A DNA stretch of 51,639 bases from Acidiphilium sp. 37-60-79 (GTDB taxonomy: Bacteria; Pseudomonadota; Alphaproteobacteria; Acetobacterales; Acetobacteraceae), in assembly GCA_002279355.1 (NCBI GenBank), contig NCBV01000011.1, positions 1-51,639 on the forward strand, given 5' to 3'. Of this stretch, positions 16,682 through 26,687 are shown piece by piece (the first letter of the stretch is position 1; each line of letters starts with the position of its first letter). Under the pieces are notes generated by a model, which did not search any database, was not told where the DNA came from, and saw nothing but the letters and a program-made list of their open reading frames with translations. The position numbers and the translations under genes are program-made.

Positions 16682-17620
16682 CTAATCAAGTTCTGCAGCC
16701 TCCGCATGCGCCCCATTTCGCGCGTTGCGGAGGGTCAGCACCATCACCAGCGCAACCGCCGCTAACGCAACGAAGACGAACACGCTGCCTTCCGGTCCGG
16801 TTGGCCCGCCACTCAAATAAATATTGCCACGCGGCGCGGTTGCGAGCAGGCGACCTTGCGAAATCATCCCGCTATCGGATGTTCCATAAAAATAAGATTC
16901 CGCCCAGTCCCAGGCCGCGTGAAAGCCAATCGCCCACCAAAGCGACCGCGTGTACCAAATACTGATGCAAATCACCAATCCATAGAGCCCGGCAGAAATT
17001 TCACCGATATGGGTTTCGCCCGCATTTCCGCTATGAGCCAAGCCGAATAGCAGCGCGAGAATAATGGCAGCGGGCCAAAACCCGATCCCTTGTTTCAGCC
17101 GAAACAAAATATAGCCGCGAAATAAATTCTCCTCGACAAAAGCAATCAGGGCGCAGGTTGCGAGCCAGAACACGCCGCTGAGCACGACCGCGCCAGGGCG
17201 CACCGGATGGGCGAGAAAGATCAGATGACCCGTGCTCCACAGCAGCAAAATCAGCAAGCTCAGCGCGCCAAACCCCGCAACGAAACCGGCACCGAGCCGT
17301 TGCCATCGCTGCACGCCCCCTAATCCGAATGCGGTGAAGCGCTGGCGTTCAATCCGCAGCATCACGGCTAACGCGGCCACGTAGGACAACAATAACGGCG
17401 CTTCATTGGTCAGCACGAAGGCAACGGGGGCATGTGCGGCGCCGTGCATCACCGTGGCGATCCGCCCCCAATAGGCGGGATCAAAACGTTTGAGCGCCCA
17501 TCGTTCGACATATCCAATGATCCCCCCAACCACCGAAACAACGACCAGGAAAATCGCGATCGCCCAGCCTGTTCGCAATCCGGCCGGGCCTTTGAAAATG
17601 CGCCGCACGGTTCCGGTCAT
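16682..17620 (-). CDS. CPBP-family intramembrane metalloprotease
   Basis: A 312-residue membrane protein with about eight hydrophobic helices. The CPBP/Abi signature is complete: EENLFRG (Glu163, Glu164, Arg168), FGLAHSGN (His196) and WWAIGFHAAWDWAE (His234), the residues that coordinate the catalytic metal in this family. Substrates are usually unknown; relatives mature prenylated or other membrane proteins. Its start overlaps the stop of the upstream ferredoxin reductase gene by ATGA, so the two are translationally coupled. It is convergent with mucR, with only 3 bp between the stops. Confidence 0.88.
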   Translation of the reverse strand: MTGTVRRIFKGPAGLRTGWAIAIFLVVVSVVGGIIGYVERWALKRFDPAYWGRIATVMHGAAHAPVAFVLTNEAPLLLSYVAALAVMLRIERQRFTAFGLGGVQRWQRLGAGFVAGFGALSLLILLLWSTGHLIFLAHPVRPGAVVLSGVFWLATCALIAFVEENLFRGYILFRLKQGIGFWPAAIILALLFGLAHSGNAGETHIGEISAGLYGLVICISIWYTRSLWWAIGFHAAWDWAESYFYGTSDSGMISQGRLLATAPRGNIYLSGGPTGPEGSVFVFVALAAVALVMVLTLRNARNGAHAEAAELD

Positions 17621-18630
17621 GCCGATACTCCCTTCGACGTCGAATATTCAAAATGCAGGGCTTCGCCCGGCTTGACGATGGCAAACATAGCGTGGGCGGC
17701 CATAGCTGCTTCGGAAAATCCTTGCAAGATCAATTTGAGTTTGCCGGGATAGGTCGCGACGTCGCCAATCGCGAACACGCCGCGCAGGCTGGTTTCGCAG
17801 CTTGCCGGATTGACCGAAATTCGGTGTAACGCCAAGTCGACGCCCCAGGTGCTGATCGGCCCCAGATCGTTCGAGAGGCCGAAAAACGGGAGTAAAATAT
17901 CGGCGGGTAATAGCCGCTTGCCACCCTCCAGATCGGCAACCTCGACGCCAGTTAAAACACCGTCCGCGCCGTGCAGCGCGTTCAATTGGTAGGGCGTGAC
18001 CAGCTCGATCGCGCCGGATGCGGCGTGCGCGTCGATTTGGGCGGCCATTTCGGGAGCCGCACGAAATTTTGCCCGCCGATGCACCAAGGCGACCGAGGCA
18101 GCGACGTCTTTTAGCGCCAAGGCCCAATCCACGGCCGAGTCGCCGCCGCCCGCAATCACCACCCGCTTGCCGCGCAGCGCCTCGCGCTTGCGCACATAAT
18201 ATTGCACCGCGCCGCTGGCCTCGAACGCCGCCAGCCCGTCCAAGGGCGGCCGGTTCGGCCCGAACGCCCCGGCCCCCGCGGCGATCACCACCGCCTTGAC
18301 CTGAATTTCCGCGCCGCCATCCGTGCCGAGCACGAAATCACCGGGCTGGCCCGCCAAACGCTCCACCCGATGGCCCAGCACGCGCTGCGGGTTGAACGGG
18401 GCGATTTGCGCCTCCAACCGCTCGATCAGCACCGACGCGTCGATCGCGGGATAGGCCGGAATGTCATAAATCGGCTTTTCGGGGTATAAGGCCGCACATT
18501 GGCCGCCGACTTCGCTGAGCGCATCGATCAGCACGCATGACATTTTCAGCATGCCGCACTCAAACACCGCGAACAGCCCGGCAGGCCCCGCCCCGATAAT
18601 GGCCACATCGGCCTGGATTGTTTCCGTCAT
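17617..18630 (-). CDS. Ferredoxin-NADP reductase, thioredoxin-reductase-like type
   Basis: A 337-residue FAD enzyme that passes electrons between NADPH and ferredoxin or flavodoxin. The FAD motif GAGPAGLFAVFECGM is at residues ~13-27, followed by GGQCAALYPEKPIYDIPAYP, characteristic of the type-2 (YumC-like) reductases. The NADPH motif GGGDSAVDWALAL and the C-terminal FAIGDVATYPGKLKLILQGF complete the fold. The Cys pair of thioredoxin reductase (CxxC) is absent, which separates it from TrxB. It is coupled by a 4-bp overlap to the CPBP protease gene and diverges from tsaE. Confidence 0.9.
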   Translation of the reverse strand: MTETIQADVAIIGAGPAGLFAVFECGMLKMSCVLIDALSEVGGQCAALYPEKPIYDIPAYPAIDASVLIERLEAQIAPFNPQRVLGHRVERLAGQPGDFVLGTDGGAEIQVKAVVIAAGAGAFGPNRPPLDGLAAFEASGAVQYYVRKREALRGKRVVIAGGGDSAVDWALALKDVAASVALVHRRAKFRAAPEMAAQIDAHAASGAIELVTPYQLNALHGADGVLTGVEVADLEGGKRLLPADILLPFFGLSNDLGPISTWGVDLALHRISVNPASCETSLRGVFAIGDVATYPGKLKLILQGFSEAAMAAHAMFAIVKPGEALHFEYSTSKGVSA

Positions 18631-18741
18631 CGCATCACCTCGCTGTTATGCTCCTACCGGTAAGCATCCAACGCCAATCGTCAATGGTTGTTCTGCGAAA
18701 GAGAAGGGGGTGTCGCGCAAAAGGCGGCAATCGGGTAACCG

Positions 18742-19200
18742 ATGGGGATGGAGCAACGCGTCCTCACCCTCGCTGATCAACCGGCCACCGAATCGCTCGC
18801 CCGCAGCCTCGCCGCCGCCAGCCGCCCTGGCGATGTTATTTTGCTCGCCGGCCCGTTGGGGGCGGGAAAATCCTGCTTTGCCCGTGCTTTCATTCGCGCC
18901 ATCGCCGCTGACCCGGCGCTCGAGGTGCCCAGCCCTAGCTTTACCCTGGTGCAAACCTACCCGACCGATCCGCCGATCACCCATGCCGATTTATGGCGGC
19001 TGAATGGCGATAGCGACCTGATCGAGCTTGGGCTCGATTTCTCCGACCGCATGATCTACCTGATCGAATGGCCAGATCGGCTTGGCGACGCGGCGCCGCG
19101 CACGGCACTGCATATCGCCCTCGCTTGGCGGGGCGCAGAATCCCGCACGGCGCTGGTGCGCGGGCCTGCATCGTTGCTCGGCCGGCTGTTGCCCGGATGA
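18742..19200 (+). CDS. tsaE: tRNA threonylcarbamoyladenosine biosynthesis ATPase TsaE
   Basis: A 152-residue ATPase that works with TsaB, TsaC and TsaD to place the t6A modification at position 37 of ANN-decoding tRNAs. Visible are Walker A AGPLGAGKSCFARAFIRA, the SPSFTLVQTY switch segment, HADLWRLNGDSDLIELGL and the conserved LIEWPDRLG. Start could be 18742 or 18748. Its stop overlaps the addB start (ATGA at 19197-19200), tying a tRNA-modification gene to the recombination genes in one transcript. Confidence 0.92.
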   Translation: MGMEQRVLTLADQPATESLARSLAAASRPGDVILLAGPLGAGKSCFARAFIRAIAADPALEVPSPSFTLVQTYPTDPPITHADLWRLNGDSDLIELGLDFSDRMIYLIEWPDRLGDAAPRTALHIALAWRGAESRTALVRGPASLLGRLLPG

Positions 19201-22112
19201 TCAAAGCCCCCAGCATCGCCGCGATTCCGATGGGCACGCCGTTTCTGCCCGCCCTCGCCCGCGCTTGGCTGGATCACGCGCGGCAAACCGAGCGCGACCC
19301 AGCCGATGGGCTGCTGATCTTGCCGACGCGCCGTGCGGCGCGCGCCACGGCGGCGGCGTTTTTGGCGGCGCATGGCGAACCGCTGATTTTGCCGCGCATC
19401 ATCGCGATTGGCGGCGCCGATGAAACAGCCCTCGGCTTGGTCGCCGATATTGCCCTCCCGCCCGCCATCCCGGCCGAGCAGCGCCGCAGCATTCTGGCCC
19501 GGTTGATCCTGCGCTTGCGCGGGCAGGATGGCGCGCCCACCCGGCTCGCTGATGCGCTCGCCCTCGCGGATGATTTAGCCCGCCTGATCGATGACGCCGA
19601 GCAAGCGGAGATTGATCTGGCCACCACCCTGCCCGGCATCGTGAGCCCTGATCTGGCCGAACATTGGCAACGCACGCTCGATTTTCTCGCATTGGTCACA
19701 AGTCATTGGCCAGCGATTTTGGCTGAGCGCGGGGCGGTTGATCCGGCGCGTCGGCATCGGCTCAGCCTCGATGCGCAGGCGGCATTTTGGCAACAGCAAA
19801 CGCCATCGCAGCCGGTTTGGCTGGCTGGGCTCGCGATTGCCACCAAAGCGGTCGCACGGCTGGCCCGAACGGTGGCCAATCTCGAACAGGGTTGCGTGGT
19901 GCTGGCGGGTTTTGATCCGGACTTGTCGGACGCCGCTTGGCAGGCGTTGGATGACACGCCCGCCCACCCGCAAGCGGGGCTGCGGCGCTTGATTACGGCA
20001 ATCGGCGTCGATCGGGCGGAAATCGCGCGATGGAGCCCACCCGATGCGCCCGAAGCCGCCCGTGCCACCTTGCTGCGCCGCGCCTTTCTGCCCCCCGCCG
20101 CCTTGGCCGAATGGCAGCAGCCGCAGGCCGCCGATCTTGGTTTGCTCTATCGGCTCAGCCCCGCCGATGAGCAGGATGAGGCCCGCGCCATCGCCCTGGC
20201 TTTGCGCGATGCGCTCGATGAACCCAGCCGCGATGCCGCCTTGGTCACGCCCGATCGCGGCTTGGCGCTCCGGGTCACTGCCGAGCTCGCCCGGCTTGGC
20301 ATTCGCGCCGAGGATAGTGCCGGCGAAAAATTGGCCGATACGCCGCCCGCGGTGCTGCTGCGCCTCCTCGCCGCAGCCCAGCGCGCCGATTACGCGGCCG
20401 TGCCCTTGCTGGCGTTGCTGCAACATCCGCTCACCGCCGCCGGGCTCGCCCGGGGGCAGGCCCGATCATCGGCCCGCGCGCTCGATCTGATGCTGCGGGC
20501 GCGGCTGCCCGGCCCTGGCTTTGCCGCCTTGATATTCGCCGCCGAGCAAACCAGCCCCGATTTGACCCGTTTTATTACCGATTTGCGCGCGCTTTTGCGC
20601 CCCTTGATCGATGCAGCGGCACGGCAGGCGATCAGCCCCGGCGATATGCTGGATGCGCTGATCGAGGCCGCCGAAGCGCTGGCCAGCAGCGATGAGCAGC
20701 CCGGCGCGGACCGGCTTTGGGCTGGGCCCGCCGGGGCGGCGCTGTCCGAATGGCTCGCCCAGCAATTCGAGGCGCTGCAAGACTTGCCCGATATCAGCCC
20801 GGCCGAACTTCCCGCCATGCTCGAGGCGGTGCTCGGCGATGCCCGGCTGCGCCGCCCGCGCACGCAAGACGCCAATCCGCGCATCGCCATTTGGGGCTTG
20901 CTCGAAGCCCGCTTGCAAACGGTCGATACGCTCATCCTCGGCGGCATGGTCGAGGGTGTGTTCCCGGCAGAGCCTGATCCTGGCCCCTGGCTCTCGCGCC
21001 CGATGCGCCGCGCCGCTGGCCTGCCCGATGGGACCAGCTTAATTGGCGAAACCGCCCATGATTTAACCAGCCTGATTGCGAGTTGCCGCACGGTTATTCT
21101 CTCCGCCCCGGCGCGGCGCGGACGCGCCCCCGCCGTGCCGTCACGCTTTCTCGCCCGGATCGAAACCTTGCTGCGCGGTGCGAACCAAACCCTGCCCGCG
21201 CATCCAGCCGCCGTTTGGTCACTCGCGCTTGATCAACCGGCGGCGCGCATCATCCGGCCGCGACCAGAACCCCGCCCCGCCGCAGCGCACCGGCCCACCC
21301 GCTATTCGATATCGGAAATCACCACCCTGCTCGCCGATCCGTACGCGATTTATGCCAAGCGTATCCTACGGCTCAACCCGCTCGGCCCGCTCGATGCACA
21401 GACCGATGCCGCATTGTTTGGCACCATCGTTCATGAGGGGCTGCGCGCTGTCGGCCATCACCCAAGCTGGGCAGCAGCGCCTGAGGCCGCCAGCCTATTA
21501 TTCAACGCCTTCGAACAACCGCTCCGTGCGCAGCGCTTGCGCGGCGGGCTGGAAGCGTTCTGGCGCGTGCGCCTGCGCCGTATCGCCGATTGGATTGTCG
21601 CCTTGGAGCGCGAACGACTGACGACCCATGGTCCGGCGGACATCATTGCCACCGAGCAGTCCGGCGAATGGCGGATTGATGGGTTTTTGCTGCGCGGTCG
21701 TGCGGACCGGATTGAGCGGCGCGGCGCTGGGGTGACGCTGATCGATTTCAAAACCGGCACGCCGCCTGCGGACAAGGAGGTCGAGTCCGGCAGCGCGCCG
21801 CAATTGCCGCTGGAGGCGGTGATGGCGGAAACCGGCGGCTTTGGCGCGGATTTTGCCAATAAGGTGTCCGAACTGGCCTATTGGAAACTCTCCGGCGGCG
21901 CCACCGAAGGCGATACACGCAGCCTATTTGCGGATAATCCGGATCAGCTCCGCGCCATCATCGATCAAGCACGGCACGAAATTCCACTCATCCTTCATCA
22001 TTTCGCAGATCCGGCCACCCCGTATCGCGATCGGCCGCATCCGGCGCGCAGCCCGTTTGATCAACCTTATGCCGGGATTTCGCGCCGCGCTGAGTGGGAT
22101 GATAGCGAATGA
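19197..22112 (+). CDS. addB: Double-strand break repair protein AddB
   Basis: The 971-residue helicase/nuclease partner of AddA; the complex resects double-strand DNA ends to load RecA. The N-terminal region (LPTRRAARATAAAFLA) has a degenerate P-loop-like area. The C-terminal third has the RecB-type nuclease domain: GTIVHEGLRAVG, RGRADRIERRGAG and LIDFKTG at about residue 848, giving the Asp and Lys of the active site. The iron-sulfur cysteines that flank this domain in Bacillus AddB are not seen (the SISEITTLLADPYAIYAKR segment lacks Cys). Start 19197 overlaps the tsaE stop and the end overlaps addA, so all three are coupled. Confidence 0.93.
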   Translation: MIKAPSIAAIPMGTPFLPALARAWLDHARQTERDPADGLLILPTRRAARATAAAFLAAHGEPLILPRIIAIGGADETALGLVADIALPPAIPAEQRRSILARLILRLRGQDGAPTRLADALALADDLARLIDDAEQAEIDLATTLPGIVSPDLAEHWQRTLDFLALVTSHWPAILAERGAVDPARRHRLSLDAQAAFWQQQTPSQPVWLAGLAIATKAVARLARTVANLEQGCVVLAGFDPDLSDAAWQALDDTPAHPQAGLRRLITAIGVDRAEIARWSPPDAPEAARATLLRRAFLPPAALAEWQQPQAADLGLLYRLSPADEQDEARAIALALRDALDEPSRDAALVTPDRGLALRVTAELARLGIRAEDSAGEKLADTPPAVLLRLLAAAQRADYAAVPLLALLQHPLTAAGLARGQARSSARALDLMLRARLPGPGFAALIFAAEQTSPDLTRFITDLRALLRPLIDAAARQAISPGDMLDALIEAAEALASSDEQPGADRLWAGPAGAALSEWLAQQFEALQDLPDISPAELPAMLEAVLGDARLRRPRTQDANPRIAIWGLLEARLQTVDTLILGGMVEGVFPAEPDPGPWLSRPMRRAAGLPDGTSLIGETAHDLTSLIASCRTVILSAPARRGRAPAVPSRFLARIETLLRGANQTLPAHPAAVWSLALDQPAARIIRPRPEPRPAAAHRPTRYSISEITTLLADPYAIYAKRILRLNPLGPLDAQTDAALFGTIVHEGLRAVGHHPSWAAAPEAASLLFNAFEQPLRAQRLRGGLEAFWRVRLRRIADWIVALERERLTTHGPADIIATEQSGEWRIDGFLLRGRADRIERRGAGVTLIDFKTGTPPADKEVESGSAPQLPLEAVMAETGGFGADFANKVSELAYWKLSGGATEGDTRSLFADNPDQLRAIIDQARHEIPLILHHFADPATPYRDRPHPARSPFDQPYAGISRRAEWDDSE

Positions 22113-25100
22113 GCAACGCCATCGCCCACGCCGAAGCCGCCCAGCGCGCTGCCGCCAATCCGCTGGTCTCTGCCTTCGTCGCCGCCTCCGCCGGATCGGG
22201 CAAAACCAAGCTGCTGACCGACCGGCTGCTTCGCCTGATGCTGGAAGGCGCAAACCCCGCACGCATTTTATGTCTGACCTTCACCCGCGCCGCCGCCGCC
22301 GAAATGGCGATCCGGCTGCGCAACCGGCTCGGGCTTTGGGTGACGCTGGGCGATGCACTGCTTGATGGCGAACTCGCCAAGCTCGATGTCGCAGCCAGCG
22401 CCGCCAACCGGGCGCGGGCGCGGGCGTTGTTTGGACAGGTGCTCGATTTACCCGGCGGCATGCGCATCGATACCATCCACGCATTTTGCCAATCATTGCT
22501 GCGCCGCTTTCCCCTCGAAGCGGGTATTACACCGCATTTTGCCGTCTCGGATGATGCGCAGACCAGCCTGCGCCGCCGTGCCGCGCGCGAAGCCGTGCTG
22601 GGCGATAAAGCCCTAGAGCCGACCGAGGCGCTGCTGCGTCTCGCGGGCGAAATATCCGAGACCCAATTCGCGGCACTGATCGATCAATTGCTCACCGATC
22701 AGCGCACCCAACTTGCGCACCTGCTCGCCAAACACGGCGCTGCGCCCGCGATCAAGGCCGAGCAGCGCGCCGCCCTGAACGCGCCCGATCAGGATGCAGA
22801 AGCGCTGACCAATGACGCGATCCAGGGCACCGACAATCAGCCGCTCCGCGCCGCCTTGCAGCGCATCGCCGCCGCCTCCTCGCCCAAAGCACAAGAAAAA
22901 GCTGATCAATTGCTCGATATTCTGGCGAAACCGGTGGCAAACCGCGCTGCCGATTGGGCGACATGGTGCGGCTTGTTTCTCACCAGCGCGGGCAAGCCGC
23001 GCGCGCTGTCGGCCTTTATTAGCAAGGCGCTAAACGGTTCGGACCCGGATCTGGCCGTGATCATCGAAGCCGAGCAGGCGCGCATTTTGCGCTATCGCGA
23101 CCAATGCGCGGCGCTGGTTCTCGCGGCGCTCTCCGGCGCGATGATCGATTTGCTGCTGCCCATTCGCAATGCCGATATCGATGCGAAAATTCAGGAATCG
23201 CGCTTTGATTACGCCGATTTGATCGCCCGCGCGGCGCAATTATTGCAGAATCCCGGCGCGGCTTGGGTGCTCTACAAGCTCGATGGCGGGCTGGATCATA
23301 TTTTGCTCGATGAGGTGCAGGATATTGCGCCGGCACAATGGCAGGTGATCAACCAGATCGCCGCCGAATTTTTTGCCGGCTACGGCACCCGCGCCGATGA
23401 GCGCCTGCCGCGCTCGATTTTCGCGGTGGGGGATCGCAAACAATCGATTTACTCATTCCAAGGTGCCAATCTCGCGGTGTTTGACCAATGGCGCCGTCAT
23501 ATCGGGCGCCGCGTGACCGACGCGCAGGCGCGGTGGCATGACGGCACGCTGGACACGTCATTTCGCTCGACCGCGCCGATCCTTCAATTGGTCGATCAGG
23601 TGTTTGCCGATGATCTGGCATGCCGGGGGGTGGCCGCGCCGGGCGCATCACTCGCCCATGGCATCAGCCGCGCGGGCCAAGCCGGGTCCGCCACGCTCTG
23701 GCCGCTGGTGCCCGCCGAACCCGAACCCGCGCTGGGGGCGTGGCAAGTGGCCGATCATTATCTCAGCCAAAGCTCGGCGCGGCGGCGGCTGGCCAATGGC
23801 ATCGCCGCTTGGATTGCCGCACAAATCGGGGTGATGGCGCTGCCCGCGCGCGACCGACTGCTGCAAGCGGGCGATATTCTGATTTTAGTGCGATCACGCA
23901 ATGAATTTGGCCCGGCTTTGACCCGTGCGCTGAAGGATCATGGCGTGCCGGTCGCGGGGCTGGACCGGATGGTGCTCACCGAGACCCGGGCGGTGGCGGA
24001 TTTAATCGCATTATTGCAGGCATTATTGCTCCCTGAGGATGATGTATCGGTCGCGACCTTTCTGACCAGCCCGCTCGGCGGCCTGTCCGATGAGGCGCTG
24101 ATGCGCTTGGCGATTGGGCGGATCGGCAGCCTGCGCGAGGCGCTTGCCCGCAGTGCGGCGCAGAATGCGGATTATCGCGCTGCGGAGGATTTGTTTGCAC
24201 GCTTGCAAAAACGCGTCGATTTTGTCTCGCCCTATCAGCTTTTGGCGGAAATTATCGGGCCACTCGGGGGGCGTGCGCGGCTGCTCGCACGGCTCGGCCC
24301 GGAGGCGGCGGAGCCGATTGATGAATTACTCGCCGCCGCAATCGATTTTTCCGCGAGCAACCCGCCCAGCCTGCAAGCTTTTCTCGCGGAACTCGATGCC
24401 TCCGCCGCCGAAATCAAGCGCGAGGCCGAGGCGGCGGGCAATTCAGTGCGCTTGATGACGGTGCATGGCGCCAAAGGGCTGCAAGCGCCGGTGGTGATCC
24501 TGCCCGATACCACCAGCACGCCGAGAACCCGCGACACGCTGCATTGGCTGACCGCGCCGCAATCGGATCGCGATGTGCCAATTTTCAGCCCGCGTGCCGA
24601 TCAGCGCAGCAGTGCGGTGATTGGCGCGGTGGAGGCCGCCAAAACCGCGATGGTGGAGGAATATAACCGCCTGCTCTATGTGGCACTCACTCGCGCCGAG
24701 GATCATTTGATCGTGTGCGGTGCCGCACCGAAAAATGCACCGCCGAACGATTGCTGGTATCAATCGGTGCAGCGCGCCTTCGCTCGGCTGGGCGCCGCCG
24801 CCCAAGCCGTGCCGATTGCCCTACCCTGGGCCAGCGAGGCGCTGACATCACGCTGCGCGCAAACGGCACCGCCCGATCGCCCGGCACCAAGCGATGAGGC
24901 GCGCCGTGCGGCCCTGCCCGCCTGGGTCGGCGGCGCGAATGATTGGCAAGCCACCCCGCCGCCGCCGCCATCGGACCCGATTGATCGGCTGGTGCCCAGC
25001 CGCAGCGCCGAAGGGGCGGAAACCGGCCTCGCCGCCGCCTCGCCGCGCCGCAACCGCACCCTGCGCGCGCGCAACCTTGCCCTCGCCCGGGGGCGGCTGG

Positions 25101-25546
25101 TGCATGCTTTGTTGCAGCATCTGCCCGATCTACCGGCCGATCACCGCGCCGAGGCGGCACGCCGCTATCTGGCCCAGCCTGGCCATGGGCTTGATCAGCC
25201 AAGCCAATCCCGCTTGCTGCAGGATGTGATGCGGATTCTAGATCACCCTGAAATGCTGCCGCTATTCGCCCCCGGCTCGCGCGCCGAAGCGCCGATTGCC
25301 GGGATTGTTGGGCGCACCGAAATTGGCGGCCTGATCGACCGGCTGGCGATCACCCCAGAGCGCATCATGTTCGCCGATTACAAAACCGACCGCGCCCCGC
25401 CTGCCAGCGAGCAGCTCGTGCCTCCGGCTTATCGGGCCCAGCTCAGCGCCTATGCCAGCGTGCTGCGGGCGATTCACCCCAACCGCCCGGTCACCGCAAT
25501 TCTGGTTTGGACCAGCACCGGCACGGTGATGCCGATTTCCCTGTGA
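22109..25546 (+). CDS. addA: Double-strand break repair helicase AddA
   Basis: The 1145-residue UvrD-like helicase and nuclease subunit of AddAB. Walker A is ASAGSGKTKLLTDRLLRL at about residues 28-45, followed by ILCLTFTRAAAAEM (motif Ia). Walker B is HILLDEVQDIAPAQWQV, then FAVGDRKQSIYSFQGA (motif III), VRLMTVHGAKGLQAPVVIL (motif V) and LLYVALTRAEDHL (motif VI). The C-terminal nuclease shows GLIDRLAITPERIMFADYKT at ~1075-1090. All motifs are intact, so the protein should be active. It begins on the addB stop (ATGA) and ends the operon; 75 bp separate it from hpnA. Confidence 0.95.
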   Translation: MSNAIAHAEAAQRAAANPLVSAFVAASAGSGKTKLLTDRLLRLMLEGANPARILCLTFTRAAAAEMAIRLRNRLGLWVTLGDALLDGELAKLDVAASAANRARARALFGQVLDLPGGMRIDTIHAFCQSLLRRFPLEAGITPHFAVSDDAQTSLRRRAAREAVLGDKALEPTEALLRLAGEISETQFAALIDQLLTDQRTQLAHLLAKHGAAPAIKAEQRAALNAPDQDAEALTNDAIQGTDNQPLRAALQRIAAASSPKAQEKADQLLDILAKPVANRAADWATWCGLFLTSAGKPRALSAFISKALNGSDPDLAVIIEAEQARILRYRDQCAALVLAALSGAMIDLLLPIRNADIDAKIQESRFDYADLIARAAQLLQNPGAAWVLYKLDGGLDHILLDEVQDIAPAQWQVINQIAAEFFAGYGTRADERLPRSIFAVGDRKQSIYSFQGANLAVFDQWRRHIGRRVTDAQARWHDGTLDTSFRSTAPILQLVDQVFADDLACRGVAAPGASLAHGISRAGQAGSATLWPLVPAEPEPALGAWQVADHYLSQSSARRRLANGIAAWIAAQIGVMALPARDRLLQAGDILILVRSRNEFGPALTRALKDHGVPVAGLDRMVLTETRAVADLIALLQALLLPEDDVSVATFLTSPLGGLSDEALMRLAIGRIGSLREALARSAAQNADYRAAEDLFARLQKRVDFVSPYQLLAEIIGPLGGRARLLARLGPEAAEPIDELLAAAIDFSASNPPSLQAFLAELDASAAEIKREAEAAGNSVRLMTVHGAKGLQAPVVILPDTTSTPRTRDTLHWLTAPQSDRDVPIFSPRADQRSSAVIGAVEAAKTAMVEEYNRLLYVALTRAEDHLIVCGAAPKNAPPNDCWYQSVQRAFARLGAAAQAVPIALPWASEALTSRCAQTAPPDRPAPSDEARRAALPAWVGGANDWQATPPPPPSDPIDRLVPSRSAEGAETGLAAASPRRNRTLRARNLALARGRLVHALLQHLPDLPADHRAEAARRYLAQPGHGLDQPSQSRLLQDVMRILDHPEMLPLFAPGSRAEAPIAGIVGRTEIGGLIDRLAITPERIMFADYKTDRAPPASEQLVPPAYRAQLSAYASVLRAIHPNRPVTAILVWTSTGTVMPISL

Positions 25547-25583
25547 TCGCCGCGTGCCCGCACAAGCCGCGCACAGGCCGATT

Positions 25584-25611
25584 TTGCACATTGCGAATTT
25601 ATCTCTATTTC
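25584..25611 (+). promoter_or_regulatory. Possible hpnA promoter giving a very short leader
   Basis: TTGCAC (25584-25589) and TATTTC (25606-25611) are spaced by 16 bp in an AT-rich patch between addA and hpnA. If used, transcription would start only a few bases before ATG 25622, giving a nearly leaderless mRNA, which fits the absence of a ribosome site there. In-frame ATGs at 25628 and 25634 are alternatives. Prediction by eye. Confidence 0.3.
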
Positions 25612-25621
25612 GCTTGTTCCA

Positions 25622-26680
25622 ATGAGTATGCAAATGACCAATCCTATCAGCGCATCCCCTGATTCTGGCGTTACTTTGGTAACCGGCGCCACCGGCTTCA
25701 TTGGCGCTGCCGTGGCGCGCGCGCTGGTGCGTGCCGGTCGTCCGATTCGCCTCGCCCATCGGGCACAGAGCGATTTGAGCAATCTGCGCGATTTGCCGGG
25801 CGAACGGGTGGTCGCTGATCTGACCGATCCCGCCTCGCTCGCCGCCGCCGTCGCGGGATGCAGCGGCTTGTTTCACGTCGCCGCCGATTACCGGCTCTGG
25901 GTGCCAGACATCGCGGTGATGCGCCGCACCAATATCGATGGCTCGCTGGCCTTGTTGAACGCCGCCCACGCGGCGGGGGTCAAGCGCATGGTCTATACCA
26001 GCAGCGTCGCCGCCTTGGGGCTGGACCATGGCGGCGTCCCGGCGGATGAGGCCACGCCAAACCGCCCGGAGGATCATGTCGGCCCTTATAAACGCTCGAA
26101 ATATGACGCCGAAATCGCGGTTCGCCGACTCGCCGAAACGGGGCTCGATATTGTCATCGTTAACCCCTCAGCGCCGGTTGGTCCGGGCGATATCAAACCA
26201 ACGCCCACCGGGCGCATGGTGCTCGATGCGGCGCGCGGCCTGATGCCCGCTTATGTGGAAACCGGCATGAATATCGTGCATGTCGATGATGTCGCCGCGG
26301 GTCATTTGCTCGCCGAACAGCACGGCAAAACCGGCGAATCTTATATTCTTGGCGGCGACAACCTGATGCTCTCTGATATTGGCCGGATTATCGCCACGCT
26401 CGCGGGCCGCGCCCCGCCGCGCCTCAAGCTGCCGATCGCGCCGCTGGTGCCAATCGCCGCGATGATGGAAGGCTGGGCGCGCCTGACGGGCCATCCACCG
26501 ATGATGACCCGCGACATGCTAGCGATGGCACGGCATTTAATGTGGTACAGCTCCGCCAAGGCGATGCGCGAGCTCGGCTATGCGCCGCGCCCGGCTGAAC
26601 GCGCGTTCGAGGATGCTTTGGTCGATTTTTGCAAGCGCGGCCTGCTCGCCGAGATCGCTTTTCACCCGGCGCGAGACTGA
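25622..26680 (+). CDS. hpnA: Hopanoid-associated sugar epimerase HpnA
   Basis: A 352-residue extended short-chain dehydrogenase/epimerase, named for its constant presence in hopanoid gene clusters and thought to act on the sugar of the hopanoid side chain. It has the NAD motif TGATGFIGAAVARALV, the downstream HVAADYRLWVPD segment typical of HpnA, the catalytic Ser in VYTSSVAALG and the active-site YKRSK, then VNPSAPVGPGDIKPTPTGRM. No ribosome site precedes the first ATG. It is the first gene of the hopanoid run, 7 bp from hpnB. Confidence 0.93.
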   Translation: MSMQMTNPISASPDSGVTLVTGATGFIGAAVARALVRAGRPIRLAHRAQSDLSNLRDLPGERVVADLTDPASLAAAVAGCSGLFHVAADYRLWVPDIAVMRRTNIDGSLALLNAAHAAGVKRMVYTSSVAALGLDHGGVPADEATPNRPEDHVGPYKRSKYDAEIAVRRLAETGLDIVIVNPSAPVGPGDIKPTPTGRMVLDAARGLMPAYVETGMNIVHVDDVAAGHLLAEQHGKTGESYILGGDNLMLSDIGRIIATLAGRAPPRLKLPIAPLVPIAAMMEGWARLTGHPPMMTRDMLAMARHLMWYSSAKAMRELGYAPRPAERAFEDALVDFCKRGLLAEIAFHPARD

Positions 26681-26687
26681 ACCCGCC

